In this document: positions 22,052 to 30,892 of the stretch, piece by piece
Position numbering within the stretch: position 1 is the first letter of the stretch
Layout: every line of letters starts with the position of its first letter
Origin: an uncultured Clostridia bacterium
GTDB lineage: Bacteria; Bacillota; Clostridia; Christensenellales; Borkfalkiaceae
Direction of reading: 5' to 3'
Assembly: GCA_947631905.1 (NCBI GenBank)
Contig: CANRND010000003.1
Span: forward strand, 62,001-126,000
DNA length: 64,000 nt
Made by a program: the position numbers and the translations under genes
Notes under the pieces: generated by a model
Database searches by the model: none
The model's input: only the letters and a program-made list of their open reading frames with translations
Told to the model about the DNA's origin: nothing

Positions 22052-25000
22052 CTAAGCGAGCGTGATCCTGTCCGACACCGAACGCACCAGCACGCCCTTT
22101 TGTTCGCCGTAGGCGATGCACTCCGCCGCGAACGAGGCGAACCGCTCCGTGGCGCGCACATGGCAGTGCGCCGCAATGAGCGCGGTCAGTTCGTCGAGAT
22201 AGAGGCTCACCTTTTCTTCGAGCAGTCCCTTGACGAGGGAGACGATCTCAAACGGCGTGAAGTCCTCCTCCGCCTTTCTCAGCCCGCTTTCGTCCGTGCG
22301 GAAGCGGACGAGCTGTATTGCGCGGTCCGTCTTGTAAAAATAATCCACGCCGTCCACCCGCTCCCTGCGGAACGCGCAGGCGTCGATCAGCCCGTCGAGC
22401 TTTGCCGAAATGCGCGCGCCCGCCTTTGTAACGCCGAACGTTGCAAGGCACCTCGTTTTCAAGAACGCGCGGGAGATCGGCTCCTCCGCCGCCACGATCT
22501 CTTTGAGCCGCGCAAGCACGGCGGCGTCGTTTGCGGCGTCGAGGAAGAAAGAAGCGGGTTCCGCGTCCGCCGCCTTAACGGCGCGGTAAGGTTTGAGATA
22601 TTTGTTCAAAAGGGAAGCCCCCCTCTTTTCCGCACCCGTCAGCCGGTCCAAAAGCTCTTTCACGCGCTTGACTTCCCGCTTGGGGTTGTTGTAGTAATTG
22701 ACGCAGTTTACCCTGAGAACGTTCCAGTTCATGCGTTTGAGCGTTTGCACCTGCAAGATGTTACGGTCTTTGACGGAGAATTTTTCCGCGCCGTCGAAGA
22801 GGACGGCGAGCAGGTATTCGTGCGGGTTGCGCGGGTCGAGAACGGCGACGTCGATCTTGAAATCGGAAGCCCCCACGTCCGCGCGGCAACGGTAACCGTA
22901 GCCCTCGATCTCCCGCGCGAGATACTTGCCGATCCCCGCGCCCTCCTTGACTGCGGCCGCTTTCACCGCGAGCGTCGTTCTCCCCTTTTCGGCAAATTCG
23001 AGAAAGGCTTTGAGGCCCGCCACCCCTTTCGAGGAAGTTTTGGCAAGGTCGATCATGCCCGACGTCATGGAGGAGAATACGGTCATCTCCTCCCGCGCGC
23101 GGGACACCGCGACGTTCAGCCGCCGCCAGCCGCCCGATTGGTTGAGCGGGCCGAAGTTGAGCGAGAGCCGCCCCGTAGCGTCGGGGCCGTAGCAGACCGA
23201 GAACAGAATGACGTCCCTCTCATCCCCCTGCACGTTTTCGAGGTTCTTGACAAAGAGCGGCTCCTCGCCGTCGTAGGCGTAGCCTTCGAGCTTTTCCTTT
23301 ACGATCGCCTTTTGGAGCAACCGTTCGATGAGATTTTGCTGTGCGCTCGAAAACGTGACGACCCCCATACTCGACCGCCGCAGAATGGGATCTTTGAGCC
23401 GCCGCACGACTTCCGCCGCGAGCGCCTCCGCCTCCTTTTTGTTGCACTTGGTAAAGCCGCGGTCGTAGACCCCGTCCGTCTGCACGAGCCGCACCTTGCT
23501 GTCCGCGTCGGGCGAAGGGAAAGTGCAGAGTTTGTTGTCGTAATACATCACGTTGGAGAACGCGATGAGGCTCTCGTGCTTGCTGCGGTAGTGCCAGATG
23601 AGATGGCGTTCGGGCATGCCGAGCGCGAGACAGTCGTCCAAAACGCTTTCGAGGTCCTCGTTTTCGAGGTTCTCCTCGTCCACATAGCCCGTGCGGAAGA
23701 AAGTGGTGGGCGGGAGCTGGCGGGGGTCGCCGACGACGATCGCGGCCTTTGCGCGGGCAATGGCGCCCACCGCCTCCGCCGTAGTCATCTGCGAAGCCTC
23801 GTCGAAGATGACGAGATCAAAAAGGTCCGCCTGCGGTTTGAGATATTGCACCACCGTGGCGGGACTCATGAGCATGCAGGGCGCGACCGCGCCGAGCAGG
23901 TTGGGGATCTCGGCAAACAGCCCGCGCAGGCCCACGCCGCGCAGGTTGCTCTTGGAGAGACGGCGGAACGCGGCGACCTCCACCGAAAGGCTCCCCTCGT
24001 CGTCCGGCTTGGGCAGGCGGGAGATGAGGTCGCTCCGCAATTTTATGCGGGTATCGCGGGTAAACTCCTCCCACGCAAGGCGGAATTTTTCGGCCGTGTC
24101 CTCCAAAGACCCAACCGTCATGCGGGAAAGTTCGGGATCGGCGGGGATGTTGATTTCGAGGAAATTCTGGTAGACGTTCTTCTCGAACCCGCCCAAAACG
24201 TTCTCCGTTGTGAGTTTTCCGCTTTCGAGCGCCTCGGTGACAAAACTGCACCCGAGCGCTTTCAGCTCCTCTTCCGTGCGCTTGTACATGCACCAGTTCG
24301 GGAGCATATCCACATTGTCGATGAGCGCGCCCGCTTTCGCGGTAAATTCGTCTAGAATGTCGTCCTGCGGGATCTTTGCGCGGTCGGCGCGCGTGACGGT
24401 GAGAAAACTGTCGAGCGCGCGGAAAAAGCTGTCCGCGGCCTGTAAGTACCCTTCGAGAACGGGCCGCGTATAGCCATTGTTCGCGCGCAGGCACATGCTG
24501 TTGAACGTATCGGGGTTGTAATCGAGAAAGGTGGAAGCACACAGATCGTGCAAATCGTATAATGCGCTCAGATATTCGCTCCTCTTTTTGAACACGATCT
24601 CGCCGCCGCGGTCGGTGAAATTCGCGGCGAGCGGCACGCTCTTGATCCGCTCCGTTGCGTCGCGGATGTCCACAAGGGTCTGCAAAAACTTGACGGTATC
24701 CTCCTCGGTCAGGGGGTGAAGCGCGACGCGGCTAAGCCGCTTTGCCGCCGCCGAGGCCGCCTTGCTTTTGCGGTACCCCTGCCCGCTTTCGAGCGTTTTC
24801 TTGATCTCGGGATAGTCCTTTCCCAGATCGACAAACGCTTTGAAATGGCCGTTATAGAAAGCGAAACGCTCGTCGAGGCGGCGGTTAGCATGATAAAACA
24901 CATAGAACTGCTCTTCCGTGACCGAGGAGAAGTATTTCGCATACGTCTCGGACAAGAAATTCCGCGCGAGCTTGCAGAGATTTTCGAGCTTTTTGCGCGT

Positions 25001-27616
25001 GATCGTGGAGAGCTTCTGGCGGTAAAATTCGAGGAACAGCCCCAAAAACGTTTTGAGATGTTTGATCTCCGCGATGAGGACCTCCGAAGCGCAATACAGC
25101 TTATCGCGCAATCCCTGCGAGTATTCGGTAAGATTGACGTTTTCGAACGGGGAATTTACCACCCCGCCGCACTCCTTTGCCGCCGCGGCGGCGGAGAGAA
25201 TGCGGTTCTTGCAGTCGGCGAGTTTCCGCTCGCCCAGCGTATCGTAAAACGCGCTCCCCACGTCCATCACGTCGGGGGCGTCCTTGTTTTTGAGATAGAG
25301 CAGAATGGCGTCGTACACGGAAATGCCGAGCCGTCTCTTTTTGTGGAGAGCGAGCATGGGCGCTTTCAGTTCCCCGCGGAGGGTCCCGATCTCCGCGGCG
25401 CGCCCGCCGAAGTCCGTTTCCTCCCCGCCCGCAAGCGCGAGGGTATCCCCGAGCTTTTTCAGCGCGTCCGCCTTATCCGCCTTGCCCGCGTGAAGTTCGA
25501 GGCAGAAGTCCCCCGCGCCCACGCTGTCCAAACGCTTTTTCACCACGTCGAGCGCCGCTTTCTTTTCGGCGACGAACAGCACCCGCTTGCCGTCTTCGAG
25601 GGCGTTTGCAATGATGTTCGTGATCGTCTGGCTCTTTCCCGTTCCGGGAGGGCCGTGCAACACAAAGCTCGCGCCCGTTCGGGAGAGCGCCACCGCCGAG
25701 TACTGCGAACTGTCCGCGGGGAGCGGAATGAGGGTATCGGCGGGGTCCGCCTCGTCCTCTTCCGCGGGCGCGGGAAAGGTTTGCCGCGCCGCAAGGTTGT
25801 TGAGGAGCGCCGAGACGACCGCGTTCTGTTTGAGTTCGTCGAAATGGGCGTGCAGGTCGTGCCACATCAGATAGCGGCGGAAAGAAAAGACGGCGACGTA
25901 AATTTCTTTGAGGACTTTCCAGCCCTTCATGGAGGCGGTCTCCGCCGCGACCATTGCGAAAATCTCGCTCATTTTGAGTGCGGACACGTCTCCGCCCAGC
26001 CCGCGCACGTCGATGTTGAACTCCTGTTTGAGATATTCGAGGAGGGTGCTGTTGACGAAATATTCCCCCTCGGCAAGGGAGACGGTGAAATCTTCGTTCC
26101 CTTTCGCCCGCGCAATGTCCACGGGGACAAGCACCAGAGGGGCGCGGCGGGGTTTGCCGTCCTCTTTTGCGACGTATTGCAAAAACCCGAGCGCAAGATA
26201 GAGGATCTTCGCGCCCGATTCCTCGTCCGCCTCGCGGTTTTTCCGCTGTAAAAGGCGGGCTGTCTCGGAAAGGTCCTCCCCCTGCGCGCAGACGCGGAGC
26301 AGATCCTGCCGCTGTTCGAGCGCCAGAAGCTCCCGCTCGGCCGCGGAAATATTGCCCGTGTTCCCGCCGCCTTTCAGTTTCATGCCGTCCGAGACGAGCA
26401 AGCGCGCATAGAGCACGTCCGCGTCGTCCGCGCGCACTTTGAGCGCGCCCTTTTCCGTAAAGTTGAGCAGCGCGTTGCGGTTGGTGAGATCGAGCAAACG
26501 CCGCTCCCAGATTTTGTTTTTGGTAAGTTTTCCCTCGATGCCCGCATGGCCGAGTTCTTTTAAGGGGGCGGGAGCCGCGTCGGGGGACATCTCCTCGTGG
26601 CGGATCAGCTCCACTCCCCTGCTCCCTCGCTCTTTGAGCGGAAGCACGGGAATGCCCGCGATGCGGCATCTTTTGACGTCGACGAAATATTCGTAGTCCC
26701 CGAGCGACTGCGCAAAATGTTTTTCCGAGGTCGTGAAATTCACGCTCTTGTCCGCGAAGAGGTCCTCCGCGTCGAAAAAGCTGAGATTGTTGATCCCGTC
26801 CGCGATGTATTTTCCGACGATCTCCCCGTCGTCCGTGACGGTATCGAGGAAGCAACTGTCGTACAGCCAGACCCCGACGCCGACGCCGCGCTTTCCCACG
26901 GCGAGGACGGGGTTGAGTTTCGCTCCCTCCAAACATGCCGCCGCAAAGAGCGCAAGCTGTAACACGTTTCCGCGTTTAGAACGGAAGAAGTCCTGCGAAA
27001 AAGCGCATACGGGTGCGGAAAGATCGCAATTCTCCCGCTCGAAATTCCACCCTTTCACCGCGGCAAAGACCGCCGCGGAAGTCATGCGGACCGCGTTTTT
27101 ATCCGCGCCCGTGTAGCCGTATACGTCCGAGGCGGAAGTCCACTTTCTCATTTTTCTGCCCGCCTCTTCGAGAACGCGCCCGGCAGCGGAAAGACGGGGG
27201 CGCACATACGCCGCCAGCCGCTCGGGATTGCCGCCAAGGCCCTCCCACCAGTCGTAGGGAAGGGCGGTAACAAGGCGGCTGTCGCGGCAGATCTCCCCGC
27301 CCTCCGCCGTGACGGAGACCCAGACGGGGACTTCGCGCGGGGCGGCGTTTTCCACGAGAAAAACGGGCGAAAACACGCCGCTTGCGACGTGTTCCACCTT
27401 GCTTTCAAACGGGACGGGACAGCTCCCCTCGTGGGGGACGACCAGCCCGCACTCGTCATAGAGCTTTACGCCGAGTTCGCGGTTCTCCGCGTCGCGGTTG
27501 GAAATTTGCACCTTGACGGGGGTCTCCAACAGACAATCGAGATAGCCGACGTACTTTGGCGGTTCGAGCGTAGCTGTGATTTTTTCTTTGATATCGGTTT
27601 TTTTCGGCTTGGGCAT
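22052..27616 (-). CDS. Giant DUF4011 / SF1 helicase / Vsr-like nuclease protein
   Basis: 1854 residues. The N-terminal part (1-350) is of unknown fold. A DUF4011-like region near 360-600 begins KNKIWERRLLDLTNRNALLN. Superfamily 1 helicase motifs follow: Walker A HGPPGTGKSQT (about 655), DEASQM, VVGDPRQLPPTTFF, and the C-terminal RecA-like block RRLNVAVSRAREEMTV (about 1505). A restriction/Vsr-like domain near 1560-1670 carries DFKIDVAVLDPRNPHEYLLA; where relatives usually read IECDG this one reads VLFDG. A DUF3320-like tail ends the protein. Such proteins occur as predicted antiphage or DNA-processing factors; here it heads an operon with comEC and holA. Confidence 0.85.
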   Translation of the reverse strand: MPKPKKTDIKEKITATLEPPKYVGYLDCLLETPVKVQISNRDAENRELGVKLYDECGLVVPHEGSCPVPFESKVEHVASGVFSPVFLVENAAPREVPVWVSVTAEGGEICRDSRLVTALPYDWWEGLGGNPERLAAYVRPRLSAAGRVLEEAGRKMRKWTSASDVYGYTGADKNAVRMTSAAVFAAVKGWNFERENCDLSAPVCAFSQDFFRSKRGNVLQLALFAAACLEGAKLNPVLAVGKRGVGVGVWLYDSCFLDTVTDDGEIVGKYIADGINNLSFFDAEDLFADKSVNFTTSEKHFAQSLGDYEYFVDVKRCRIAGIPVLPLKERGSRGVELIRHEEMSPDAAPAPLKELGHAGIEGKLTKNKIWERRLLDLTNRNALLNFTEKGALKVRADDADVLYARLLVSDGMKLKGGGNTGNISAAERELLALEQRQDLLRVCAQGEDLSETARLLQRKNREADEESGAKILYLALGFLQYVAKEDGKPRRAPLVLVPVDIARAKGNEDFTVSLAEGEYFVNSTLLEYLKQEFNIDVRGLGGDVSALKMSEIFAMVAAETASMKGWKVLKEIYVAVFSFRRYLMWHDLHAHFDELKQNAVVSALLNNLAARQTFPAPAEEDEADPADTLIPLPADSSQYSAVALSRTGASFVLHGPPGTGKSQTITNIIANALEDGKRVLFVAEKKAALDVVKKRLDSVGAGDFCLELHAGKADKADALKKLGDTLALAGGEETDFGGRAAEIGTLRGELKAPMLALHKKRRLGISVYDAILLYLKNKDAPDVMDVGSAFYDTLGERKLADCKNRILSAAAAAKECGGVVNSPFENVNLTEYSQGLRDKLYCASEVLIAEIKHLKTFLGLFLEFYRQKLSTITRKKLENLCKLARNFLSETYAKYFSSVTEEQFYVFYHANRRLDERFAFYNGHFKAFVDLGKDYPEIKKTLESGQGYRKSKAASAAAKRLSRVALHPLTEEDTVKFLQTLVDIRDATERIKSVPLAANFTDRGGEIVFKKRSEYLSALYDLHDLCASTFLDYNPDTFNSMCLRANNGYTRPVLEGYLQAADSFFRALDSFLTVTRADRAKIPQDDILDEFTAKAGALIDNVDMLPNWCMYKRTEEELKALGCSFVTEALESGKLTTENVLGGFEKNVYQNFLEINIPADPELSRMTVGSLEDTAEKFRLAWEEFTRDTRIKLRSDLISRLPKPDDEGSLSVEVAAFRRLSKSNLRGVGLRGLFAEIPNLLGAVAPCMLMSPATVVQYLKPQADLFDLVIFDEASQMTTAEAVGAIARAKAAIVVGDPRQLPPTTFFRTGYVDEENLENEDLESVLDDCLALGMPERHLIWHYRSKHESLIAFSNVMYYDNKLCTFPSPDADSKVRLVQTDGVYDRGFTKCNKKEAEALAAEVVRRLKDPILRRSSMGVVTFSSAQQNLIERLLQKAIVKEKLEGYAYDGEEPLFVKNLENVQGDERDVILFSVCYGPDATGRLSLNFGPLNQSGGWRRLNVAVSRAREEMTVFSSMTSGMIDLAKTSSKGVAGLKAFLEFAEKGRTTLAVKAAAVKEGAGIGKYLAREIEGYGYRCRADVGASDFKIDVAVLDPRNPHEYLLAVLFDGAEKFSVKDRNILQVQTLKRMNWNVLRVNCVNYYNNPKREVKRVKELLDRLTGAEKRGASLLNKYLKPYRAVKAADAEPASFFLDAANDAAVLARLKEIVAAEEPISRAFLKTRCLATFGVTKAGARISAKLDGLIDACAFRRERVDGVDYFYKTDRAIQLVRFRTDESGLRKAEEDFTPFEIVSLVKGLLEEKVSLYLDELTALIAAHCHVRATERFASFAAECIAYGEQKGVLVRSVSDRITLA

Positions 27617-27672
27617 ATCACTCCGCGGGCGGCGAAAAGCCGCCTGTTCTTTTCTTCACGTTTTGTCCTATG

Positions 27673-27701
27673 ATTATACCATTTTCTTCCGCAAAATGCA
27701 A
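27673..27701 (-). promoter_or_regulatory. Promoter of the helicase-comEC-holA operon
   Basis: Minus strand: TTGCAT (27701-27696), 17-base spacer, perfect TATAAT (27678-27673). Confidence 0.7.
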
Positions 27702-27732
27702 CCTCCGCGGACATTTTCCGACAGAAAAATAA

Positions 27733-27761
27733 AAAAGAGCGCGAGGGGGACGCGCTCTTTT
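27733..27761 (-). terminator. Terminator of the SpoIIQ-like gene
   Basis: Minus strand: 11-bp stem AAAAGAGCGCG / CGCGCTCTTTT, seven-base loop, then a run TTATTTTTCTG. Confidence 0.85.
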
Positions 27762-27765
27762 CCGT

Positions 27766-28455
27766 TTACTTCTCTTCGAGGGTGACGTCGATATAGTCCG
27801 TCGGGTCCACCGCCTTTCCGTTGAGCGTCATTTCGAGGTGAAGATGCGTGCCGTCGTTTGCCTCGGTGCCGTAGGCCTCGGCCACCTTGGCGATCACATC
27901 GCCCTGCTTGACCGTATCCCCCTCTTTCAGGGTGGAGACGGGTTCCACAAAGCGGTAGGTGCTTTGCACGCCGTCCGCATGTTGCAAAACAACGAGATTG
28001 CCGAGCTTATCCGACATGCTGATCTTGACAACCTGCCCGTCCGCCATCGCTTTGACGTCGGAACCCGCTTCCGCGGAGTAGTCCACCGCCTTGTGGTAAT
28101 ACCACTTGTCGAGGGTGGTGTTTTGATACACCGAGAAATACTCCACCGAACAAGTTGCGGCGTTTTCAAGCGGCGCGATGAACGCTACCTTTTCGCCTCC
28201 GCTCGTGGGATCATCCTGCTCGCCGCCTGTGGGGGGATCCTGTTCGCCGCCTGTGGGGGGGTCTTGTTCGCCGCCCGTGGGGGGGTCTTCTTCACCGATG
28301 GGCGGGTTTTCCAGCACTTCCCTGCCGCCGTTCGTCACGAAATAGGCGGTGAGTACGATCGCCGTGATGAGCAGCAGCGCGCAGACCGCTAAAATGATCG
28401 AGGAGACGATCTTCTTTTTTCTCGAAGTAGGTACGGTATTTTCCTTTTCTTTCAT
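27766..28455 (-). CDS. M23/LytM peptidase-domain protein, SpoIIQ-like
   Basis: 229 residues: a short cytoplasmic tail, one membrane helix (about 18-40), a linker with three DPPTGGEQ repeats, and a LytM domain (about 95-225). The metal ligands HxxxD (YYHKAVDYS) and HxH (THLHLEM) are both present, so it may be an active endopeptidase. SpoIIQ anchors the forespore side of the SpoIIIA-SpoIIQ channel; in Bacillus the LytM site is incomplete, while clostridial SpoIIQ keeps it. The SpoIIQ call rests on topology and on the shared promoter motif with its neighbour. A generic M23 protein is the alternative. Confidence 0.75.
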   Translation of the reverse strand: MKEKENTVPTSRKKKIVSSIILAVCALLLITAIVLTAYFVTNGGREVLENPPIGEEDPPTGGEQDPPTGGEQDPPTGGEQDDPTSGGEKVAFIAPLENAATCSVEYFSVYQNTTLDKWYYHKAVDYSAEAGSDVKAMADGQVVKISMSDKLGNLVVLQHADGVQSTYRFVEPVSTLKEGDTVKQGDVIAKVAEAYGTEANDGTHLHLEMTLNGKAVDPTDYIDVTLEEK

Positions 28456-28479
28456 GGGAATCCTCCGAAATTTTATGTA

Positions 28480-28509
28480 GATGATTGACGGCGGAAAGTT
28501 GTTTTATAC
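28480..28509 (-). promoter_or_regulatory. GTATAAAA-N11-CGTCAATCATC promoter-like motif
   Basis: Minus strand: GTATAAAA (28509-28502), 11 bases, CGTCAATCATC (28490-28480), 25 bases before the SpoIIQ-like ATG. An identical arrangement occurs at 28984-29013. The -35 part fits the GYATA of forespore sigma factors; the -10 part fits less well. Confidence 0.55.
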
Positions 28510-28527
28510 CTGCCGCCGCGGAAAATT

Positions 28528-28953
28528 TTACCAGCCGCCGAAGATGAGCGGGGTGCCGACCACCGTCTGCCCGTCCCTTACGGCGATCTGCAAATTGACG
28601 ACTTCCCCGCCGAGAGAAAGGCCGCCGCCGAGCTTGGGGGAATAGAGATAGTAGCTTGTAACGCCGCTGACCGATTCGGTAAAAAGCAGGTTTGCGCCGT
28701 ATTTTTGTACGAGTTCCTCGTAGCGGTCGCCGCGGTACACCGCGCTCTCCCCCTTTACTTCGCCCAAAAAGAGTTTTGCAAGCGGCGAGCGGGCGGTAAC
28801 GGCGCGCGCGGAGGAGTTTTCTCCAAGATAAAATGTGTAGTTTTCGCCCTGTTCGAACACGGGCGAGCGCAGAACGGCAAAGAGAAAGAACGCGCATGCC
28901 GCCACGAGCGCAACGCAGAGAAAATTGCCGATGATCCCGAAAAACCGTCTCAT
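28528..28953 (-). CDS. Short YwmB-like protein
   Basis: 141 residues with an N-terminal membrane anchor or signal (about 8-27) and an extracytoplasmic part. The C-terminal stretch YYLYSPKLGGGLSLGGEVVN, then LQIAVRDG and VGTPLIFGGW, resembles the end of the YwmB (DUF1779) family found beside murA and spoIID in many Bacillota. It is much shorter than those (about 240), so the call is tentative. It sits directly upstream of the SpoIIQ-like gene and shares its promoter motif, supporting a sporulation link. GGGGGTG before the ATG is the ribosome site. Confidence 0.55.
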   Translation of the reverse strand: MRRFFGIIGNFLCVALVAACAFFLFAVLRSPVFEQGENYTFYLGENSSARAVTARSPLAKLFLGEVKGESAVYRGDRYEELVQKYGANLLFTESVSGVTSYYLYSPKLGGGLSLGGEVVNLQIAVRDGQTVVGTPLIFGGW

Positions 28954-28983
28954 AAAAAAACACCCCCTCGCAAAGAACGAGAG

Positions 28984-29013
28984 GATGATTGACGCTTTGA
29001 TGAAATTTTATAC
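28984..29013 (-). promoter_or_regulatory. GTATAAAA-N11-CGTCAATCATC promoter-like motif (second copy)
   Basis: Minus strand: GTATAAAA (29013-29006), 11 bases, CGTCAATCATC (28994-28984), 31 bases before the YwmB-like ATG. The motif overlaps the stop codon of the preceding gene. The 11-base spacer differs from that of the first copy, so this is not a simple duplication of the whole region. Confidence 0.55.
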
Positions 29014-30336
29014 GGGGATATGGTGAACGAGTTTTAGTTGTTTGTCCATATCGTAGGCGAGTTGTGTGCTTGACACATTGATTTTATCGAGCAGGGCGTT
29101 TGTCATCGCTTGATTTGTCGCCTGTATCCGCGCCTGCGCCTCGGCGGAAAGCCGCAATTCTTCCGCCTGTTCGTTTAGCTTTTCCAATCGGTCATTCTGC
29201 GCTTCCAGTTTCGCGCCGAGCTTTGAGACTTCTTCCAAAGATGTTTGATGTTGAAATTCGAGCTGAACCGAAAGTTTTCTGAAAGAATTATCGAGCGTTT
29301 TTTCCAGTGAACCGACCGATTGTTGAATTGTTTTTGCGATCATCTCCGTCGCCATGCCGACCGCTTTGACGAGCGTTTCGTTCTGCCGTTGACGGTCTAC
29401 CTGTTGCAAAGCTTCCTTCATGGTGTCGGCGCGCCCCGTTTCGTAATAAAAGATGATGAGATCAACATTCTCCCAGTCGCGGAAATCAATGACGGGATAG
29501 AGTTTTTGCGCGTTTTCGATAATTTCCTGCGACTCTTTGGCGATTTGGTTGATTTTTATTTGGCGTTCCGCGATAGCTTGTGTCTCGGCTTTTTTAGAGG
29601 GAGCCAAACTTGCCGCATATTGCTTTTGCCCTTCTCGGATTTTTTCAACGGCTTCGTCGTCGAAATAGAGCGCCCCTTTCTTTTGCAAAAGCAGCAACTG
29701 ATTTTTTTCCTGCTCCAATTTCTCAAATTCGTCTTTAAGCGGTTGTAAATTGCTCATAGGTTCTGTGACATTTCGTGAATATCTGTCATTCCAACGTTGT
29801 TGCCACTTGAGTTTTTTGCTTCGCCTTATCAAAGCATAAATCACTGTAATTACAAACGAAATGCCACAACCACTTAATATTCCGTAACCCGTGGCTGTAC
29901 CATACGGTAACCCGAGAGCCAATCGCATGACTAATAAAGTCATTACTAAAGTGAAACAAACCGCCGCAAGCAGAAAACATATAACGAGCGGGAACTTTCG
30001 TGAATATTTTTTATCGCACCATTCCCGAATGTCAACGATTTCTGCTTTCTCCTTTTTTATTGGCTCTTCCTTTTCGGCAATTTCCCGCTCTAACGGCTCC
30101 ATTCTCTTTTCGATCTCACGCAGACGGGTCGCAACACCGTATTGTTTTTCGGCTTCCTGCATACTCTCAGCCCTATGCTTTACGATTGCAGCATCTGATT
30201 TTTTGATTTTATCGTTACTGGAAGCGATCCCTCGCTCTTCGCTCCGAGTGACATCTGTCTTTTGAGATATAAGCGACATTGCCGCACGGATGGCATATAA
30301 ATCGCTTAAAATTTCTTCCTTCGACCGTTCTTCCAT
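29008..30336 (-). CDS. Coiled-coil membrane protein of unknown function
   Basis: 442 residues, visibly lower in GC than its neighbours. A charged N-terminal coiled coil (about 60-105) is followed by two membrane helices (about 115-140 and 147-168). A long charged helical region comes next, then a second coiled coil near 340-410 (KLGAKLEAQNDRLEKLNEQA). I do not recognise the family. It has a perfect promoter and an AGAGGAG ribosome site and is divergent from an XRE regulator. This layout suggests an accessory cassette acquired by transfer (inference). Confidence 0.7.
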   Translation of the reverse strand: MEERSKEEILSDLYAIRAAMSLISQKTDVTRSEERGIASSNDKIKKSDAAIVKHRAESMQEAEKQYGVATRLREIEKRMEPLEREIAEKEEPIKKEKAEIVDIREWCDKKYSRKFPLVICFLLAAVCFTLVMTLLVMRLALGLPYGTATGYGILSGCGISFVITVIYALIRRSKKLKWQQRWNDRYSRNVTEPMSNLQPLKDEFEKLEQEKNQLLLLQKKGALYFDDEAVEKIREGQKQYAASLAPSKKAETQAIAERQIKINQIAKESQEIIENAQKLYPVIDFRDWENVDLIIFYYETGRADTMKEALQQVDRQRQNETLVKAVGMATEMIAKTIQQSVGSLEKTLDNSFRKLSVQLEFQHQTSLEEVSKLGAKLEAQNDRLEKLNEQAEELRLSAEAQARIQATNQAMTNALLDKINVSSTQLAYDMDKQLKLVHHIPV

Positions 30337-30375
30337 TTTTTTTGCTCCTCTTTACTAATATTCTGGTATGATGAT

Positions 30376-30404
30376 ATTATAATTGCAGATTTTTGGTTTG
30401 TCAA
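30376..30404 (-). promoter_or_regulatory. Consensus promoter of the coiled-coil membrane protein
   Basis: Minus strand: perfect TTGACA (30404-30399), 17-base spacer, perfect TATAAT (30381-30376). Its -35 box overlaps that of the opposite promoter. Confidence 0.8.
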
Positions 30405-30426
30405 TATAAAATAGAAAATTTATAGT
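30398..30426 (+). promoter_or_regulatory. Promoter of the second XRE gene, sharing its -35 with the divergent one
   Basis: TTGTCA (30398-30403), 17-base spacer, TATAGT (30421-30426). The heptamer TTGTCAA serves both directions. Transcription would start about five bases before the ATG at 30439, and no Shine-Dalgarno is present. Confidence 0.55.
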
Positions 30427-30438
30427 AAAATATAGTTT

Positions 30439-30738
30439 ATGGGGAAAGAAATTTCTAAGAACCGAATAAAAGAACTGAGAGAAGATAGAGATTTGCGACA
30501 AATTGACGTGGCTCATGCAACAGGAATTGACCAACGCTCCCTTTCCAACTACGAAACGGGAAAGACCTTGCCCGACAGCTATGCGATCATTCGTCTTGCC
30601 GAATTTTTTAATGTCACCTGCGATTATTTGCTCGGCGTGAGCGAACGGGACTTAAAAGACACCACTGCCGTGATAGATGAGTTGGAAGATGTGAAAAAGA
30701 GACTGAACGAAATACAAAAATTCCTCAACAAAAAATAA
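30439..30738 (+). CDS. XRE-family helix-turn-helix regulator
   Basis: A 99-residue Cro/C1-type regulator. The HTH is in residues about 5-62 (IDVAHATGIDQRSLSNYETG), followed by the common segment IIRLAEFFNVTCDYLLGVSE and a short coiled-coil tail (about 78-96) for dimerisation. It is divergent from the coiled-coil membrane protein with overlapping promoters, so binding in the middle could repress both. Low GC matches its partner rather than the chromosome. The mRNA leader is predicted to be only about five bases. Confidence 0.9.
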   Translation: MGKEISKNRIKELREDRDLRQIDVAHATGIDQRSLSNYETGKTLPDSYAIIRLAEFFNVTCDYLLGVSERDLKDTTAVIDELEDVKKRLNEIQKFLNKK

Positions 30739-30745
30739 TGATAAC

Positions 30746-30784
30746 CGCCGCGCCGCCGAAATTTTCGGCGGCGCGGCGTTTTTG
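30746..30784 (+). terminator. Terminator of the second XRE gene
   Basis: 15-bp stem CGCCGCGCCGCCGAA / TTCGGCGGCGCGGCG with a short AT loop, followed by TTTTT. Confidence 0.9.
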
Positions 30785-30892
30785 GAATATGTACAACCCG
30801 TTCCCTCACGGAAAACAAAAGATTTTCGTGAATATAATAAGGTAGAGATTTCTCCACTTCGTTCCGCTCAACATGACGTGATTTGGGAATTG

